From the NCBI GenBank assembly GCA_030490835.1, contig CM059973.1, positions 64,670,008-64,734,007 of the forward strand: a stretch of DNA of 64,000 bases. Reading direction: 5' to 3'. The notes under the pieces are model-generated. The model ran no database searches. It was not told the DNA's origin and was given only the letters and a program-made list of their open reading frames with translations. This DNA is from Annona cherimola. Lineage: Eukaryota > Streptophyta > Magnoliopsida > Magnoliales > Annonaceae. Both the position numbers and the translations under genes were made by a program. This document shows positions 11,242 to 23,075 of the stretch, piece after piece. How positions within the stretch are numbered: the stretch's first letter is position 1; each line of letters begins with the position of its first letter.

Positions 11242-12213
11242 ATATGAGGTTGTGCAAATCAATCTCCCACCATTGTGCCATCTTAATTTCTTCTTGCAGA
11301 CAATCATCAACGGTCTATAACTGATGTGGAGTCCGTAATAGGACTCTTACGAGATAAGCTAAGAAGGCAATAATGATTAATGTTGTAGCTACTATCATAG
11401 TCAGATCTAGGCGTGGAAATCGGGGTGGGCCATACCGGTCAAGGTTTGCCCAATCCTGACCCTACTTTTTTAAAATTGAGTTTGACCATCTTTTTATACC
11501 TAGTCAGGACAAGATCGGTTTGACCCTCACTTTTTTTAATAGATTCTAGGACAAACTTTGGATTGGTATCAGATCGGTTTCGGGATAGCGGATCGAGTAA
11601 AAAATGCGGGTCAAATAAGATAATTTTAATAATTTATATACCTATCAAACATAAGTATACATCTATACTAAATTTAAATATTATATGCTTCAATATTTTA
11701 CTAATTAGTAAAAAATACATAATTAAGAAAACAAAACATTTGAAAATATAGATAAATTTATTAAAATAGGTTAATATACAATTACACATAAGGGTTATAT
11801 ATGTACAAATTCTTTTTATTAATTCTTATATTGCTTTCTGAATAAATTGAATCTTCTATTGTTGATAGAGTTTATTATAAAAAAGTGAAAATTTTGAAAG
11901 AAAATAATAATAATATTTAAACATAGGCTTATAATTTTTAATAAATTAATAAATGCAAGGCAGGTCAGACTCTTCAGGTCGAGACATGGTCGACCCACAT
12001 CGACCCTATTTTTGAATTTAGGTTAAAATTTCTGACCTATTTTTGTACTGAGTCGAAAATATATTGATTTTACCCAGCTTCGGGTTAAAGCCGAGTCACA
12101 AGTCGACCCGCCCCAATTCTCACTCCTAGTTAGATCTTTCAGGAGGAGGAGAGTGCAGGCAAATGGGAAGGTGAGGGTGAGGGTGAGGGAGAGAAAAATC
12201 CTTCTAAAGACAT
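11242..12213 (-). pseudogene. Exon 1 of the small membrane-protein gene, copy A (pseudogene half)
   Basis: Minus-strand sequence from an ATG at about 12213 to a GTAAGT donor at about 11241-11236 aligns with exon 1 of the copy B gene. It is interrupted by the hAT MITE at 11408-12128. Without the MITE, the proline/serine-rich start and the hydrophobic stretch are still recognisable but lie in different frames, so at least one indel separates them. The rest of the gene lies about 8.7 kb away, beyond the copia element. No product is expected. Confidence 0.6.
11408..12128. mobile_element. hAT-type MITE, copy 1 (about 721 bp)
   Basis: The ends are inverted: the left begins taggcgtggaaatcggggtg, and the right end read in reverse begins TAGGAGTGAGAATTGGGGC. 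The 8-bp flanks gtcagatc (11400-11407) and gttagatc (12129-12136) differ at one base, matching the hAT target-duplication length. The internal sequence is homologous, in opposite orientation, to 24305-25028. There is no transposase frame. The insertion lies in exon 1 of the copy A pseudogene, and copy B lacks it. Confidence 0.85.
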
Positions 12214-12647
12214 TATTTAACTACAGAAGATAGCCGAATAATAATTAAACACTAAAAAACTTCCTTGTATTGAGTACACTCAAAATCTATGCTTAATAGG
12301 AAGGCAAAAATGCAAGCAATTTCAACTTAAATAAGGTAGGAATTAATCACTAAAATTCAATATAGTAATTGGTTAGATTACCAAAACCAAGTAAAGTTTG
12401 ATAAATTTAACTTTTGTCGTAATTTATGCAGAGAGAGATTGTATGATATGGCAAAGAGAATGTATGATTGCTTAATCTTGATGTTGGATCTACTCTATTA
12501 ACACGTAGGTCTAAACTTTAGCTATAAGCCATATTTTTGTTAGTCTTTTACTAACATGATGTAATACTTATAGCAAATCACAAATAAATAATTTTATTGA
12601 AACATAAGAAAGATGTTCAATTATAATATATTAGAATTGATTGACCG

Positions 12648-13640
12648 TGTAAGACCCGCAAATTTTTGGAGAAATTGTACATCATACTTTGGCTTAAAAA
12701 TTTTAATGCGAAAAATATTTTGGAAGCCAAATTATATGTATTATGTGAATGTGAAAATTTTAAGAAATTAAGTTTCTTTTTAAGGCTATTGGAAAATTTA
12801 GGACTTTTCCAAATATACATACTATGTTTATAATTAATGCAAAAAAATCCATTTCATAAAGAACTGTTAGTGAAATTTTTATAAATACCCAAAATTCCCT
12901 TGTTATAAAATAATAAAAGATGAAATAACATAAAAAGAAATGAAATTAAGGCTCTTCAAATTTAAAACTCATGTGCAATTAGGGCATTGGCGAGTTATTG
13001 CATTCAATTTTTCAAATATGTTCAAATTTTGAGAGGCATATTGGTAATTTCACCTTTTTTAGATTAACTACAAACATAATAAGTATATTTGCAATTTTAA
13101 AAATGTACCGGCTATATTTGAGATTATGGTTAAAAGTAGCGGGTATATTTGGAAAAATCCAAAAAATTTAATATTATGTCAAGGCTTGAAATTAAGAAAA
13201 TATTATGGAGATAAAAAAAAGAAAATGTTATGAAATGTTAAACGTAATTTTGCAGATTTTTATTTCCAATTTTAGGAAAAAAGGAATTTAATTGGAATAA
13301 ATAAAATTTAATAAGGGATTCAATTTTATATAAATTATAATATAAAATGGATATGAATGACTATAAAATCATAATTTAAACCTAAGTACATATTATTATT
13401 TATTAGGATATTAATAAATTTTAATTATGATTTATGGTCAGAAAATTTAATTAAAAATGAGTCACGTAGGAAAACAAATAAGTAAATTTTATCTAAAAAA
13501 ATTTCAAGAACATTATTGATGGAGGGCATTGATGACCTAGTTAATTCAAGATACACTTGAAATCCAATCTATATGAAATGTAGATTTATCAATTTAATAA
13601 CTTGATGTAAAGCTATAATGACAGTATGGCTAATGGCCCA
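12648..13640. other. About 1 kb present only in duplication copy A
   Basis: Copy B has no counterpart here: the alignment jumps from about 19400 straight to sequence matching 13645. The block opens with tgtaagacccgcaaattttt, which resembles the first bases of some gypsy LTRs. I found no matching CA end with a target duplication, so a solo LTR is only a guess. No coding frame is visible. Confidence 0.35.
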
Positions 13641-13787
13641 TTCTTTTTTAAAAAAATCTACGTGTTAAAAAGAAATATAAGATTAAAAAGAAATATAAGA
13701 TGGAATAGTACTTCTACGTAAACAAGTTAAATAAATGTAATTTGGTATAACATATGCAATTTTTCATACATTGATAATTTATATTAA

Positions 13788-14079
13788 GGTGTGTTTAGGA
13801 AATGATAAAAATTTTTAATAAAAAATTTTTCATGTAAATTCTTTTTAAGCAGATGTAGAAGTTTTTGAAATAGAGTAAAATGATGTGATATGATGGGAGT
13901 AATGATAAGGAATAAAGGCGATAAAGTTAAAATAAATAGGTTACTTATATGAATAGTTGTGTAAAAATGATTGAAAAATAGAATAGTTGTATAAGAAAAT
14001 TTAAAAAAATAATAAAAAAGATAGTTATGGAGAGTGAAAAGTTTTACTTTGAGAAGTTTGCTATTAAACAAGCATACCC
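13788..14079. mobile_element. PIF/Harbinger (Tourist-like) MITE, about 292 bp
   Basis: Ends GGTGTGTTTAGG and (reverse strand) GGGTATGCTTG form short inverted repeats flanked by TAA on both sides (13785-13787 and 14080-14082). Copy B of the duplication gives the empty site, reading atattaaacat, so the boundaries are well supported. Related copies lie at about 42199-42472, 35169-35407 and, inverted, 34869-35133. The AT-rich minus-strand open frame across it is a by-product of base composition. Confidence 0.75.
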
Positions 14080-14135
14080 TAAAACATTATTTATTTAGCT
14101 ATAACCCAATGACTGACATGAGTGTGTATATATAT

Positions 14136-14515
14136 AAGACCTATTTATTGCAGCACGCCTACATTATAATTACGATACATGTGGCCAAAAAGAGCCCCAC
14201 ATGTACTTAAATGTGTTGATACTTTATACAATCATTTATTCATATATAAATTTTATAAAAAAAATAATTTAAGTGTTGAAAAAATCACTTTAAAGTTGTT
14301 ATTTACATCAAATTATTTTATTATGTTGAATTTGTACCATTTTCAGACAGAGTTCCTACACATATCCAAATGGTATGAAATTTGGTGTAACGATAGAATA
14401 CATAATTCTAAATATAATGAGTGAAGTAAATTATAATTTTATGAACATCTGGGGCCCATTTTGAGACACCTGCATTGTAATTATAGTACAGGTGCGCTAC
14501 ACCTAAATATTACTC
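14136..14515. mobile_element. Small insert with palindromic ends, copy A only
   Basis: The segment is absent from copy B. Near each end is a palindrome-like motif, cacgcctacattataattac at about 14153 and cacctgcattgtaattatag at about 14469. The two motifs match each other in direct orientation and, because each is itself nearly palindromic, also inverted. A TATATA flank could be the target duplication. There is no coding capacity beyond an AT-rich frame at 14179-14424. Confidence 0.45.
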
Positions 14516-16865
14516 AAATATATATAGTATTAAGGTAAGAAAGTGTAGTATTCCAAGTTTGGTAGAAGTACCGACTTCTTATTCTTTCCTTGAGGCACAG
14601 TTCCTTCAGATACATGGTTAAATAGTGTGGGTGTCTTAATAAAAAATGTGAATAAACTATATTTGTTTAAAAATATATATATATATATTTATATATAAAT
14701 TATGAATAACGGTTAAATTTATATACATATACAATAAAGTGTAAAAATACTTTATAGAATCATTCGTCTACATAATAATGACATTTTGGAAGATTATAGA
14801 TTTTGAAATATAATTTCAAAATTGATAAGCAACAACATACCATCTATTATATTAATATTTATATATTTTTGGATAAGTCTCATGCAGAATGATACTAAAA
14901 AAATAATAAAACTTGTACCATAATATAAATGATACTAATACAATCAATGGAATAAATTTCACATCGATCATCAATGTTAGGAAAATAGATGAGGTTATAT
15001 CCAGATGAGGTCTAGGTTATAACCGCATATGGGGACGAGTTGGGTTGCCCAGAGCCCATTTCACACCCCATAGGCATTTTCGTCCATCCGTTGTCAACGT
15101 TGATGGCACGGACGCAATTTATTTTAAAAAGGATGGGCTTAAAATAAAATATTAAATAAATTTAGAAAAATATAAATTCTAGATAAAATCTGCATATTTA
15201 AAGAGAAGTTAAAAAATAAAAAGCATTCTTTTCAGCCGTCGGCAATAAAAATCTTGGAATTTCAATCAAGTATTTTTTTAAAAATCATTTTTATTATTTT
15301 TTCATGATGCATTCAATCAAGTATTTGATCTTTCAGTTTAACAGCGAAGTAGATTCCACAGCAAAATTTCCCATGAGAAAGGCTTTACAATTTTTGAAAA
15401 AGAACGCAACGAATCTACATGGCAGCTGTCGAAAATTTTATTTTTATAATTTTTTGAGCCCCATCTAAATCTTACACCCTAGTAAATTTGATAATTTTAC
15501 ATTTACTCGACACCGTATTTTAATTTACGAAAATAAAAATACATAAATATTAAAAAATATAAAATTTAACGCATCAATTAAATACACATGATAGATTATT
15601 TCCATGGAAATAATAATAAAACATAATAGGTGCATAGTCTAAGTTAACAAGATCAGCCCCCTCGTTCTCTGAAGTACGGTTCTAAAATTTTGATTACTTA
15701 AGAGCAGAAGATTAATTACTTAATCTATTGAATTTTTAAAGATTTAAAATATTTTCTTATATTTCTGTGCATGAATATATATATCATAGGTAAGAGACAA
15801 ATGAAAATTTTAGAAATTATTATGTTCAATATTAATTAAATATTAAACTATTATTTGATTAATAATCTATTGCATTGGACAACGATCTTACACGAGTACC
15901 TTTTGCCGGAAGGCATAAAATTTTATTTATTTATTTTTATTTTTATAAATATCTGGGCTCTATTGCTACCGTATGCCCGTTGCACGCGGGTAATCGAATA
16001 AGATTGCTAATCTATTGCATTTATGTTATTATTTGTTGTATTTTTCTGTTATAAGTTAGAAAATTAAATTTTCTGTTCTATTGTTCTGTTATAAATTAGA
16101 AAATTAATTTTTAGTTTATTTATGTTACGCAAGATTAATTTATTAAATCTAAAGAATTATTTTAAAATATTTATAAAAATTTTCAAATATTTTCATGCAT
16201 TTCCTCTTACATTGAAATATGTTATATAAACTAAAAGATTGTGTTAATATATTTTTTAATTTTATTATAAAAATATTTATTTATTATTTTAAATACATTA
16301 TTAGCGTTGTTACTTTATTATTTTTCATTTATTTAAATATATTATTTTTAAAAATAATTTTGAAAATATGCCCACAACATTTGCAAAAATTGCAATTACA
16401 ATTGCATTCAAGTATTAGAAGAACATGTTCATCATTTTGTGTGAGTGCAAGAGAGAAAATCTAAGCCCTCCATATGGTTTCTCCCCAAATTTTTTTGGTG
16501 GGTTCTTTTTTTTTGGGTGGGGATTTCTCCCCATGTTGAAGCAGCCCATTTCCATCTCATCATGTTTTTCATTTAAGTAGTTAATTTTGGCTAATATAAT
16601 AAATATTTGGTTGTATTTTTATATAATAAATATTTCTCTTAGCACCTCTCCTCTTGCAATACAGTTCATACACACTCCAAAATACAAGAAATATGACAAA
16701 TATGAAAACAAAGCCGCTGCTCATAAAAAACAAAATGCACTGAGTGAATTTTAAAGGAACATATTAAGCCTTATTTATATAAAGTAAGGAAACTAAAGTA
16801 CTACCCTACTAGCACCTAAAAAGGCTTCACTACAACATTACCCACTAGCCATTACCCATTACTTA

Positions 16866-17023
16866 GAAAATAGGACAACACATCTCACTAACTAGATAGT
16901 TCTAAGTATTACATTTAACACTCCTTTGGCAATCACTACCGCTCACCATGCCAGAGATCATCAAGTGTTTGTTCGAGTAAAATCTAGATAAAATAGGACA
17001 ACACATCTCACTAACTGGATAGT
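16866..17023. repeat. 34-bp direct repeat, spaced about 120 bp
   Basis: aaaataggacaacacatctc, continuing with actaact(a/g)gatagttc, occurs at about 16866 and again at about 16989. This lies between the two duplication copies. The surrounding 16.6-17.5 kb has no recognisable gene. Confidence 0.6.
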
Positions 17024-17639
17024 TCGACTCCAACTCCTCCAGTAGTTCCCGGAAACGTTGTGTGAAAGGAGGGGAAAGGTGAAGCTTAGATCATGATTTC
17101 GCGGCCAATCCCGAGAGTGCGCTGTGAGAGGAATGGATCTAGTTATCAGATCTGAAAAATCTAACTTCTTTCGATGAATTTTCTTTACCTCGACTGGTAA
17201 GAACACATGCATGCAAACTTCAGTCTGTTCTATTTATCCGAAATCTTTTAGTTATATAATTGAATCATTGACAGGAAAATAATCAAATATAATAATTATT
17301 GCTATACTTTAATTAGCGATCAGATACTAATTACTAAAAAGTTATTAATTAACGTATTCATTCTCCAATTAATGGGACAGAAATTTACTCAATCACATTT
17401 GACGCAATGCTTAGGTAATTTGATTGGGATGTAGAAGATCGATTGTTTGTCCAAGTAATCACTATCATTTCATGTACATGAACGGGACTCAAAAGCAGGT
17501 TACAAACCGCTCCAGGCACCATCTGATTCCTTTATTTGCATGTTGCACACCCGCTTAGAGACTATAAAATCAAAAATATCAATACGAGCTTTGCAACGAA
17601 AAATTAGCAGTAAAATATCAGTGATTGTTGAGGTAAGAT

Positions 17640-18053
17640 GGTTAGCCCAACAATGGGGCGTGGTCACGTTCATGGCGTTGAGGGCTAGCACCAATATACA
17701 AGTCCTTAATCTGGCACATTTTCAGGACAACATCTGTCATCTTTATTCTTTCCTAGGGGCTAGTCGCCGCTGGAGGATGACGTTGGTGGTGGCAATGGTT
17801 GCCGGTGAAGAATGGTGGCAGCAGTATGGAGAATGTGTGTGAGATGGGTTTGTGCGTTGGGAAGAAGAAGAAGAAGAACTAATGGTATTTTCGACATTTT
17901 AAAAGAGTTAATAATGTTCTTTTGCCGCCATAAGCGATGAGGGTTTGGAACGCAAAATTCGAAACTACGTGGGGTCTAATATGCTAATACATAAGCTTCG
18001 GGGTTCAAAATGCTAAAACGTAAAGTTAAAGGATTTATGATGCAAAATTTCCC
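17640..18053 (-). mobile_element. Possible Mutator-type terminus at the edge of an unidentified block
   Basis: Read on the minus strand from 18053, the sequence begins GGGAAATTTTGCATC and continues with a GC-richer leader containing TTCTTCTTCTTCTTCCC. This layout is common at the ends of Mutator-like and Pack-MULE elements. I could not find the partner inverted repeat or a 9-bp duplication, so this is only a candidate. The plus-strand open frame at 17540-17842 resembles nothing I know. Confidence 0.3.
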
Positions 18054-18392
18054 TTTCTTTCTAAGTTCTCAAACTTGTATCTTATTAAATAAAAAATCTT
18101 GGCTTTATAGGCCAAAGTTAAACAAGGTGAACTAAGGTTGTCGGGAGTAAGAGCAACGCAAACTAGATAAGCAATGATCTTCTAACTATTTAGAGTTTAT
18201 ATGACTAGTAAGATAGAAAACATTCTATTTTTGAACATTTTATCTTTGACAAGTCAATAGAGAAAAATGTAAAAAGTTAAGATCTTTGTATACAAATGTA
18301 TGAAGAATTGTGTAAAAGAAAACTGTCAGAGCGCAACAACTTCAACTTCTACTCTAATATATAATTTGATAATTTGATCTACAACGTCGTAG

Positions 18393-18960
18393 TTAAGCTC
18401 CCATTTCTATAATGTCATCTGAAAAATATCAACATAGAAAAGTGTAAGTTGACAAACTCATAAATAGAAAAGAAGCTAGGTGTTAAAGAAAATAAATATC
18501 ATTCTTGTAAACTGTTCAAAACACTATAATATGATCATCTATAATTTATTTTATATTGATTTTTAAAAGAATTAAACAGTACCTAATTCATCTTCTTCAA
18601 CGTCCTCAGGAATGGCTGGTAGTGCCAGAGTTCTTCTTTGGTGTTCTTTAATTAGAAGAGAAAAAAACTAAGTTATTATACATAGAAGTCAATGAAAAAA
18701 TCAAACAAATAATGTTGAGCATGCATAAATAACTTACGTATAAGAGTGAGCAAATCACTCCCTGGCCATGGCACCATCTCCATTTCTTCTTGTGGACTAT
18801 CATCAACGGTCGGTGATTGCGGGCGAGTTTGTAGTATTCTAGCGAAATGAATGATGTAGGCTATAATAATAAACAATGTACCTATTATAAGCATTAGAGC
18901 TTCCCAAGGGAAGGAGGGTGCTGGTGAGGATGAAGGAGAAAGTATCACGCATTCAGTCAT
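18393..18960 (-). CDS. Predicted three-exon gene for a small single-pass membrane protein
   Basis: Exon model (minus strand): 18960-18738, 18645-18583, 18418-18393, giving about 103 residues. Introns start GTAAGT and GTACTG and end AAAG and TTTTTCAG, with pyrimidine-rich stretches before the acceptors. Residues 1-19 are rich in Ser and Pro. Residues about 20-40 form one hydrophobic helix (core LMLIIGTLFIIIAY) that should cross a membrane. The rest is polar and becomes acidic (IPEDVEEDEL), ending near IIEMGA. I recognise no family or catalytic motif. Support comes from frame-consistent splicing and from copy A, where exon 2 keeps the reading frame despite many substitutions. Transcription is unproven and the model could be wrong at exon 3. 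What it does is unknown. Confidence 0.5.
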
Positions 18961-20189
18961 GATTTAATTATAAAAGATGACCAAATAATAATTAAACGTT
19001 ACAAATTTTTTTTGTATCAAGTCACCTCAAAATCTATGCTTAATAGAAGGCAAAAATGCAAGCAATCTCAACTTAAATGAGGTGAGTATTAATCGCTAAA
19101 ATTTAATACAGTAATTGCTTAGATCGCAAAACAAGTAAAGTTTGATAAATCTAAATTCTTGGTACGAGTAGTATAGTAAAGTGAATGCATGATATGGTAA
19201 AGAGCATGTATGATTGCTTAAGCTTTGATATTGGATCTATTTTATTAACATTTATTAACGTGGAGTGGGTATAAGTTTTAGCTAATGACAATATTTTTGC
19301 TAATATTTTCTAACATGAAGTAACACTTATAGAAAATCATAAATATAATTTTGTTGGAACATGGAAAGGATGTTCAATTATATTATAAATTTATAATTGG
19401 TAGTCTCTCCATAAATCTACTAAGCGTTAAAAGGAAATATAAGATTGAGTAATACTTCTAGATAATCAAGTCGAATAGAGTAATTTGGTGTAATCTGTGC
19501 ATTTCTTTTACATTGATAATTTATATTAAACATCATTTACTTAACTATAAGATAAGTTTTATCCAAATTAAAGATGTGGATTTCTCATAACTTGGATAAC
19601 TAAGCAACTGACATGAATATACATAAGGTATTAGAGTGGGGATGTCTCGAGTTTAACGTTGAGTAACGGTATTGATCTCATCATTTTTTTCTAAAGTATA
19701 CTTTTGTCGGGTACTTGGTCAAATAGGGTGGGTGTCTCAATAAAAAAAATTAAAATTTATTTACACATGGATTAGAACATAAATTGTTTTATAGAATTAC
19801 CTATGCATATAGCAATGACATTTAGAGGTTACAGATTTTGAAATATAATTTCAAAATTGATAAGCAACGTCAAATCATTTTGTTATATCGATGATATATA
19901 TTTTTAGATAAGGCTCATGTGCAATGATACTAGATAAATAATAAAATTTGTATGGCAAATATAAATGATGTTAATACAATCAATGGAATAGATTTCACAT
20001 TGATCATCGATGTGGGGAAAATAGACAGGGTTATATACCGATGAGGTTTCAAGGCTGAAATCTACAGGATAGGATGGGTTAGTTGGGTTTTATTTCAAAC
20101 ACCACGCCCATTTCAAACCCCGTACGTATTCTCGTCCGTTCATTGTCAACGTTGATGGCACGGATGCGATTTTTAAAAAAAGGATTGGC

Positions 20190-21300
20190 ATATTTGCAAA
20201 AGTCTTCAAACATTTGGCAGCAAACGTTTGAAATCAATTTTTCTCATGTTCATTACGTCGACTTCAATTCCAAGTAATTCATTCCCAGTGAGTGCAGTGA
20301 TTAAATAGTAGGGAGAGATTCGAACTATTTAAAAAATTAGGGAAAAAAAAAAAGTGAACCATTTTAAGAGAAATAGGATGCAAAGAGGCGTAAGACATTC
20401 ACGACACTTCTAAAGACAGATGTCATTCTAGTTGGGGAAAACATGAATTCCACTAATGCAATTTAAATTGCAAGCAACCATATTCCTGATATGAAAGCTA
20501 TGAATTTGGAAAAATTTTCATGAAAATTGGATAAAAAATGGAACCTTGTCTGCTGCTGAACAACAAAACAGAAACAAATCTAACTAACAGAACAATTTGT
20601 CAATAATCTAATATAGGTTAGATTTTTTATGAACCACGAATATGAAACAGGAAAGAAATGTGACCCATGCGACCTTGAAGAAGACGATTTTTGTTGCTGG
20701 TGGAGCTTTGATGACGCAGCTGGAGATCTGGAGGTTTGGAGCTTAATTGCTAGTGCTTCTGTGCTAGCTGGAGAGGGATGAAAATGACTGCCGGTGCCGA
20801 AGCTGTGATGATCGAGATCAGATGATGCGGCTGGAGGTCGTAGTGCTCACTGTAAAGGGAAGAAGATGACGATTGTATATATGGAAGAAAGATGCTAGCG
20901 ATTGAGGACAACTGCCAGTGCAGCTTGATTGTTGTTTATACACCGGTTGCAAATGCAAAGGGCGTTTAGTCAAAAAACAAAAATGCAAAAGGCGTTCCCT
21001 CATTAAAAAAAGAAACAAGCAAAAGGCGTGACCACTCAATAGAGATGAATTGTATTTTGAAAATTTATAATTATCGGTTATTCATAACTGAAAGCAATAC
21101 TTAACTATTAATTGATAAATTCTATAGTAAATATCCCTATGCTATTATAAAATTATGAATCTTTTAACTTTAATATTAATTCTTTTAATCGAATCAAACT
21201 ATTAAATTTGTGATCTAGGTAAGATAATTATAACTTTAATTTCGATAAGATTTCCAATGTAAATTTAAACATAATATCATTTAATTTTATCACGTGGAAT
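20190..21300. other. Copy-B-only block with a GC-richer core, no identified gene
   Basis: Copy A has only about 270 bp in this position, so most of this block is an insertion in B or a deletion in A. The part at about 20640-21050 has better base balance and repeated gctggaga/ctggagat words. This hints at a captured coding or leader sequence, but neither strand gives a protein I recognise. The minus-strand open frame at 20818-21039 is unsupported. Confidence 0.35.
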
Positions 21301-22599
21301 GCTCTACTACGAATCTACATGGCAGCTGTCGAAAATTTTGTTTTTATAATTTTTTGAGCCTCATCTAAATCTTACACCCTATTAAATTTGAAAATTTTAA
21401 ATTTACTCGATACCCTATTTGAATTTACGAAAATAAAAAAACATAAATATTAAAAAGTATAAAATTTAGCGCATAAATTAAATACACATGATAGATTATT
21501 TCCATGGAAATAATAATCAAACATAATAGGTATATAGTCTAAGCTAACAAGATCAGCCTCCTCGTTCTCTGAAGTACAGTTCTAAAATTTTGATTACTTA
21601 GCGTTAAAATCACTTACTTAATCTATTGAATTTTTAAAGATTTAAAATATTTTCTTATATTTCTGTGCATGAATATATATCATAGGTAAGAGACAAATGA
21701 AAATTTAGAAATTATTATGTTCAATATTAATAAAAGACTAAACTATTATTTGATTAATAATCTATTGCATTGGACAACGATCTTACATGTGTACCTTATG
21801 CCGGACGACATAAAATTTTATTTATTTCTTTTTATTTTCATATAAATGTCTGGGCTCTGTTGCTACCGTACGCCGCGGTGCACGCGGGTAATTGAATAAG
21901 ATTGCTAATCTATTGCATTTATGTTATTATTCGTATTTTTTTCTTATAAGTTAGAAAATTAAATTTTCTGTTATAAATTAGAAAATTATTTTTTAGTTTT
22001 ATTTATGTTATACCAGATTAATTTATTAAATTTAAGGATTTATTTTAAAATATTTATAAAGTTTTTCAGATATTTTCATGCATTTCCTCTTACATTGAAA
22101 TATGTTATATAAGCAAAAATATTATGTTAACATATTATTTTTTAATTTTATAATAAAATATTTATTTATTATTTTAAATTCATTATTAATGTTGTTAATT
22201 TATTATTTTTAATTTATTGAAATATATTATTTTTAAAATAATTTCAAAAGTATGCCCACAACATTTGCAAAAATTGCAATCACATTTGGTTATTGGAAGG
22301 GCATATTCATCATTTTATGTGAGTGTAAAAGAGGAAAGAGGACATCTAAGCCCTCCATATGATTTCTCCCTTTTTTTTGGTGGGTTCTGTTTTTTTTTTT
22401 TTTTTTTTTTTTTTTTGTTGGGTTGGGATTTCTCCCCATGTTGAAGCTGCCCATTTCCATCTCATCCATCATATAAAAATCAACGGATAGATTTTAAAAT
22501 AGAATGTGTTATAATTTCTCCTTGAAGTTGGCAAGATAGGTCCCTAAAAAAATTAGACAATAGGTCCCAATTATTTTTATATTCGGTCACATAGAAGTG

Positions 22600-23070
22600 A
22601 TTTCATATGATCTATTCAATTTTTAATATCTTGATGTTTAATAAGAAGTATATCCATTTACTGTATTTAACGTCATTTATTTAGCTAAAAGACTAAGTTT
22701 CATTCAAGTCAAATATATGCATAGTTGCATTTGCTAAAAATATATATATCTGTGTTTAATTTATTAGAAATTCTTAGATCCATTTATATATGTATTGGAA
22801 TATAATAATAATAATTTATGAAATCATTATAGCAATAAATTTAAGATGGTTTAGATGTTGAAAATGCATATTTAAAATTAATATTTAGCATTAAAAAATT
22901 TTATTTGGTTAATTTTACACATTTGTAGATAAGACTCATTCACAGCGATACTAGAAAAATGAAAATTTTTTATAATAATATAAATGATATTAAATATAAT
23001 AGATAAACTAGAATTTTCATCAATCATTAAGATATTAAAAATGTAAAAGGTTACATATAGGAGAATTTTT
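22600..23070. repeat. Third, decayed partial copy of the duplicated segment
   Basis: Words and spacing match 19540-20050 and 14080-15000: gataagactcatt, gatactaga(a/t)aaat, ataaatgat(a/g)tta, and a g-a-ttacatat close. Similarity is clearly lower than between copies A and B. It follows copy B directly, supporting a tandem array. Confidence 0.5.
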
Positions 23071-23075
23071 GTAAA

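Larger units (their letters stand above)
2222..16560. repeat. Segmental duplication, copy A (heavily interrupted)
   Basis: This segment is homologous, in the same orientation, to 18390-22475 (copy B). Matching blocks by eye: 2222-2501 with 18390-18680; 11184-11407 and 12137-12640 with about 18695-19400; 13645-13785 with 19405-19530; 14516-15130 with about 19610-20190; 15405-16560 with 21309-22475. The gaps in copy A are a Ty1/copia element, a hAT MITE, a PIF-type MITE, a palindrome-ended insert and about 1 kb of unassigned sequence. Both copies end in ggatttctccccatgttgaag. Exact boundaries need a dot plot. Confidence 0.8.
18390..22475. repeat. Segmental duplication, copy B (least interrupted)
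   Basis: Homologous to copy A (2222-16560) in the same order and orientation. It lacks the copia, hAT and PIF insertions of copy A, but has about 1 kb of its own at about 20190-21300. It ends in a long T run (about 22390-22416) followed by gggatttctccccatgttga, matching 16520-16545. A weaker third copy of part of the unit follows at about 22600-23070. Confidence 0.8.

Noticed and set aside
11563..11580. TGGTATCAGATC, like a tRNA-Met primer-binding site
   Set aside because: It lies inside the hAT MITE family (also present in the other copy near 24865 in reverse) with no LTR end next to it.
13784..14071. 95-residue minus-strand open frame
   Set aside because: It spans the PIF-type MITE; the Phe/Leu/Tyr-rich translation reflects AT-rich composition. 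Similar frames arise in the related MITEs at 34.9 and 42.2 kb.
22217..22472. Open frames on both strands with poly-Phe or poly-Lys
   Set aside because: Created by the long T run at about 22390-22416.
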